Assembly: GCA_002085355.1 (NCBI GenBank)
Contig: NATN01000256.1
Coordinates: forward strand, 1-5,883
DNA: 5,883 nt
Origin: Candidatus Zhuqueibacterota bacterium 4484_87
GTDB taxonomy: Bacteria > Zhuqueibacterota > Zhuqueibacteria > Thermofontimicrobiales > Thermofontimicrobiaceae
Reading direction: 5' to 3'
Shown: positions 5,075-5,883 of the stretch, in pieces
Layout: every line of letters begins with the position of its first letter
Numbering within the stretch: position 1 is the first letter of the stretch
The notes under the pieces: generated by a model
Told to the model about the DNA's origin: nothing
Databases searched by the model: none
The model's input: only the letters and a program-made list of their open reading frames with translations
Made by a program: the position numbers and the translations under genes

Positions 5075-5692
5075 GGAATAGACAAATTTTTAATTAATGA
5101 AGAACAGCCAGTAATAAATATCGTCATGAGTGGCGTCGGCGGGCAGGGAGTACTCGTTGCCAGCGATATTCTGACCATGGCGGCGCTGAATGCAGGATTG
5201 GATACCAAAAAGAGCGAAGTGCACGGTATGGCTCAGCGCGGCGGCAGTGTCGTGAGTCAGATTCGCATCGGAGAAAAAATTTATTCGCCGCTCATCGCAA
5301 AGGGAACTGCTGATATTCTAATTGCATTCGAGAAGCTGGAGGCTGTTCGTTATCTGGAAATGCTGAAACCTGGCGGCGTTGTCGTTGTCAACGATCAACA
5401 AATAACGCCGTTGACTGTTTATTTCGCTAATATCCCATATCCCGAAGATGTGGAAGCAATCTGTCGCCGACGGGCTGGAGAGTTTATCGCGATTGAGGGA
5501 ATCCAAATCGCCGAGGATCTGGGAAATACGCGCGTGTTGAATTCGATCATGCTGGGTGCGCTTTCCTCGTTTCTGAACATCAAGAAAGATGATTGGACTA
5601 AAGCAATTGAACAGCGCGTGCCGCCGAAAACTATTCCTTTGAATATCAAAGCATTTGAAGCTGGCGCGAAAATTTCAGAGAAGGTTACGTGA
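5072..5692 (+). CDS. iorB: Indolepyruvate:ferredoxin oxidoreductase, beta subunit
   Basis: A 206-residue protein of the pyruvate/ketoisovalerate oxidoreductase gamma-domain family, the usual length for IorB. It completes the enzyme that turns arylpyruvates, and probably some branched-chain 2-oxoacids, plus CoA and oxidised ferredoxin into acyl-CoA, CO2 and reduced ferredoxin. Visible motifs are NIVMSGVGGQGVLVASDIL (16-34, nucleotide/CoA-type glycine loop), KSEVHGMAQRGGSVVSQIRI (47-66), ADILIAFEKLEAVRYL (80-95), KPGGVVVVND (99-108) and NSIMLGALSSFL (157-168). It has no Cys clusters, as expected, since the iron-sulfur centres are in IorA. The ATG at 5072 is chosen over the TTG at 5030 from the ribosome binding site. 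It lies 50 nt after iorA and about 70 nt before ptb. The frame is intact, although its partner iorA is broken in this sequence. Confidence 0.93.
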   Translation: MGIDKFLINEEQPVINIVMSGVGGQGVLVASDILTMAALNAGLDTKKSEVHGMAQRGGSVVSQIRIGEKIYSPLIAKGTADILIAFEKLEAVRYLEMLKPGGVVVVNDQQITPLTVYFANIPYPEDVEAICRRRAGEFIAIEGIQIAEDLGNTRVLNSIMLGALSSFLNIKKDDWTKAIEQRVPPKTIPLNIKAFEAGAKISEKVT

Positions 5693-5693
5693 T

Positions 5694-5729
5694 AAAGTGT
5701 GCTGCGCCTTAAAGGTGCAAGTACACTTT
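5694..5729 (+). repeat. Strong imperfect hairpin between iorB and ptb
   Basis: A 36-nt inverted repeat: AAAGTGTGCTGCGCCTT pairs with AAGGTGCAAGTACACTTT around a UAA loop. It forms about 16 base pairs with one bulged A and two G-U pairs. No T-run follows (TTCGAAG instead), so it is not a standard intrinsic terminator. It starts 2 nt after the iorB stop and ends about 32 nt before the ptb ATG. Possible roles are mRNA processing, protection of the iorB 3' end, partial attenuation before ptb, or membership in a dispersed REP-like palindrome family. Confidence 0.7.
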
Positions 5730-5746
5730 CGAAGCTAACGAGTAAA

Positions 5747-5752
5747 GAGGAG
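5747..5752 (+). promoter_or_regulatory. Ribosome binding site of ptb
   Basis: GAGGAG ends 9 nt before the ATG at 5762. An ATG at 5753 inside this leader meets a TAA after one codon (5759-5761), directly abutting the ptb start, so 5762 is the real start. Confidence 0.7.
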
Positions 5753-5761
5753 ATGCGATAA

Positions 5762-5883
5762 ATGATAAAAAATTTCGATGAATTGATCGCCGAAGCGCAG
5801 CGAATCAGCCGGGAACGCCATCGACCGATTCGAGTTGCTGTTTCCGCGGGAAATGATCCGGCTGCGCTGGAAGCTGTGCATGA
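5762..5883 (+). CDS. ptb: Phosphate butyryltransferase (or related phosphate acyltransferase), 5' end only
   Basis: The frame is open from the ATG at 5762 to the window edge: 40 complete codons, too short to appear as a full gene here. The N-terminus reads MIKNFDELIAEAQR (1-14), then PIRVAVSAGNDPAALEAVH (22-40). This is the typical opening of Ptb/Pta-type acyltransferases: an amphipathic helix, then a beta strand of the form rVAVa.a.D...leav. Ptb exchanges CoA for phosphate on butyryl-CoA or branched acyl-CoA, giving the acyl phosphate that Buk uses to make ATP. Its position after buk, iorA and iorB on the same strand strongly supports the call, since ptb and buk are usual partners. A related phosphate acetyltransferase cannot be excluded from 40 residues. 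Catalytic regions lie beyond the window. Confidence 0.75.
   Translation, partial: MIKNFDELIAEAQRISRERHRPIRVAVSAGNDPAALEAVH

Noticed and set aside
5694..5735. Hairpin as a rho-independent terminator
   Set aside because: The stem is strong but is followed by TTCGAAG with no T-run, and a same-strand operon partner begins right after it.
1..5883. CRISPR array, tRNA, rRNA, insertion sequence or phage genes
   Set aside because: No regularly spaced repeats, cloverleaf, ribosomal RNA segments, transposase motifs or phage-like proteins were seen on either strand.

Overview
The window looks like part of the chromosome of an anaerobic, amino-acid- or peptide-fermenting bacterium. It carries ferredoxin-type iron-sulfur proteins, an oxygen-sensitive 2-oxoacid:ferredoxin oxidoreductase (IorA/IorB), and the butyrate kinase / phosphate butyryltransferase pair. 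Coding GC is moderate and the intergenic DNA is very AT-rich. Ribosome binding sites are purine-rich, and one clear sigma70-type promoter (TTGACT-17-TATATT) is present. I cannot name the phylum. A Bacteria-domain anaerobe from the FCB/Calditrichota-like or clostridial range is compatible, but this is a weak inference.

Layout. (1) Positions 129-968, plus strand: a five-helix membrane protein of unknown function, then 3 nt later a small 2x[4Fe-4S] ferredoxin. (2) Positions 965-2078, minus strand: a SatD-family protein with a C-terminal helix-turn-helix, followed downstream by a small membrane protein resembling the C-terminal half of DUF3307 proteins. This pair converges on the ferredoxin gene with a 4-bp stop-codon overlap. 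(3) Positions 2079-2394: an AT-rich divergent regulatory region with a good satD promoter, a plausible buk promoter, and an 18-bp palindrome resembling a Rex redox-repressor operator over the buk -10. (4) Positions 2395 to the end, plus strand: buk, iorA (broken), iorB, a strong RNA hairpin, and the first 40 codons of ptb.

How the genes work together. IorAB-type enzymes convert aryl- or branched-chain 2-oxoacids (from transaminated amino acids) to acyl-CoA plus CO2 and reduced ferredoxin. Ptb converts acyl-CoA to acyl phosphate, and Buk recovers ATP and releases the free acid. The region is therefore a compact 2-oxoacid-to-acid-plus-ATP cassette. The separate ferredoxin and membrane protein could take part in electron disposal, but nothing in the sequence proves a link.

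The most striking anomaly is iorA. Its N-terminal domain and its TPP plus ferredoxin domains are both well conserved, but the segment between them is missing (roughly 75-90 residues by comparison with remembered family length) and the reading frame shifts at the join. This is either a genuine deletion pseudogene or split gene, or an assembly error. The neighbouring genes appear intact.
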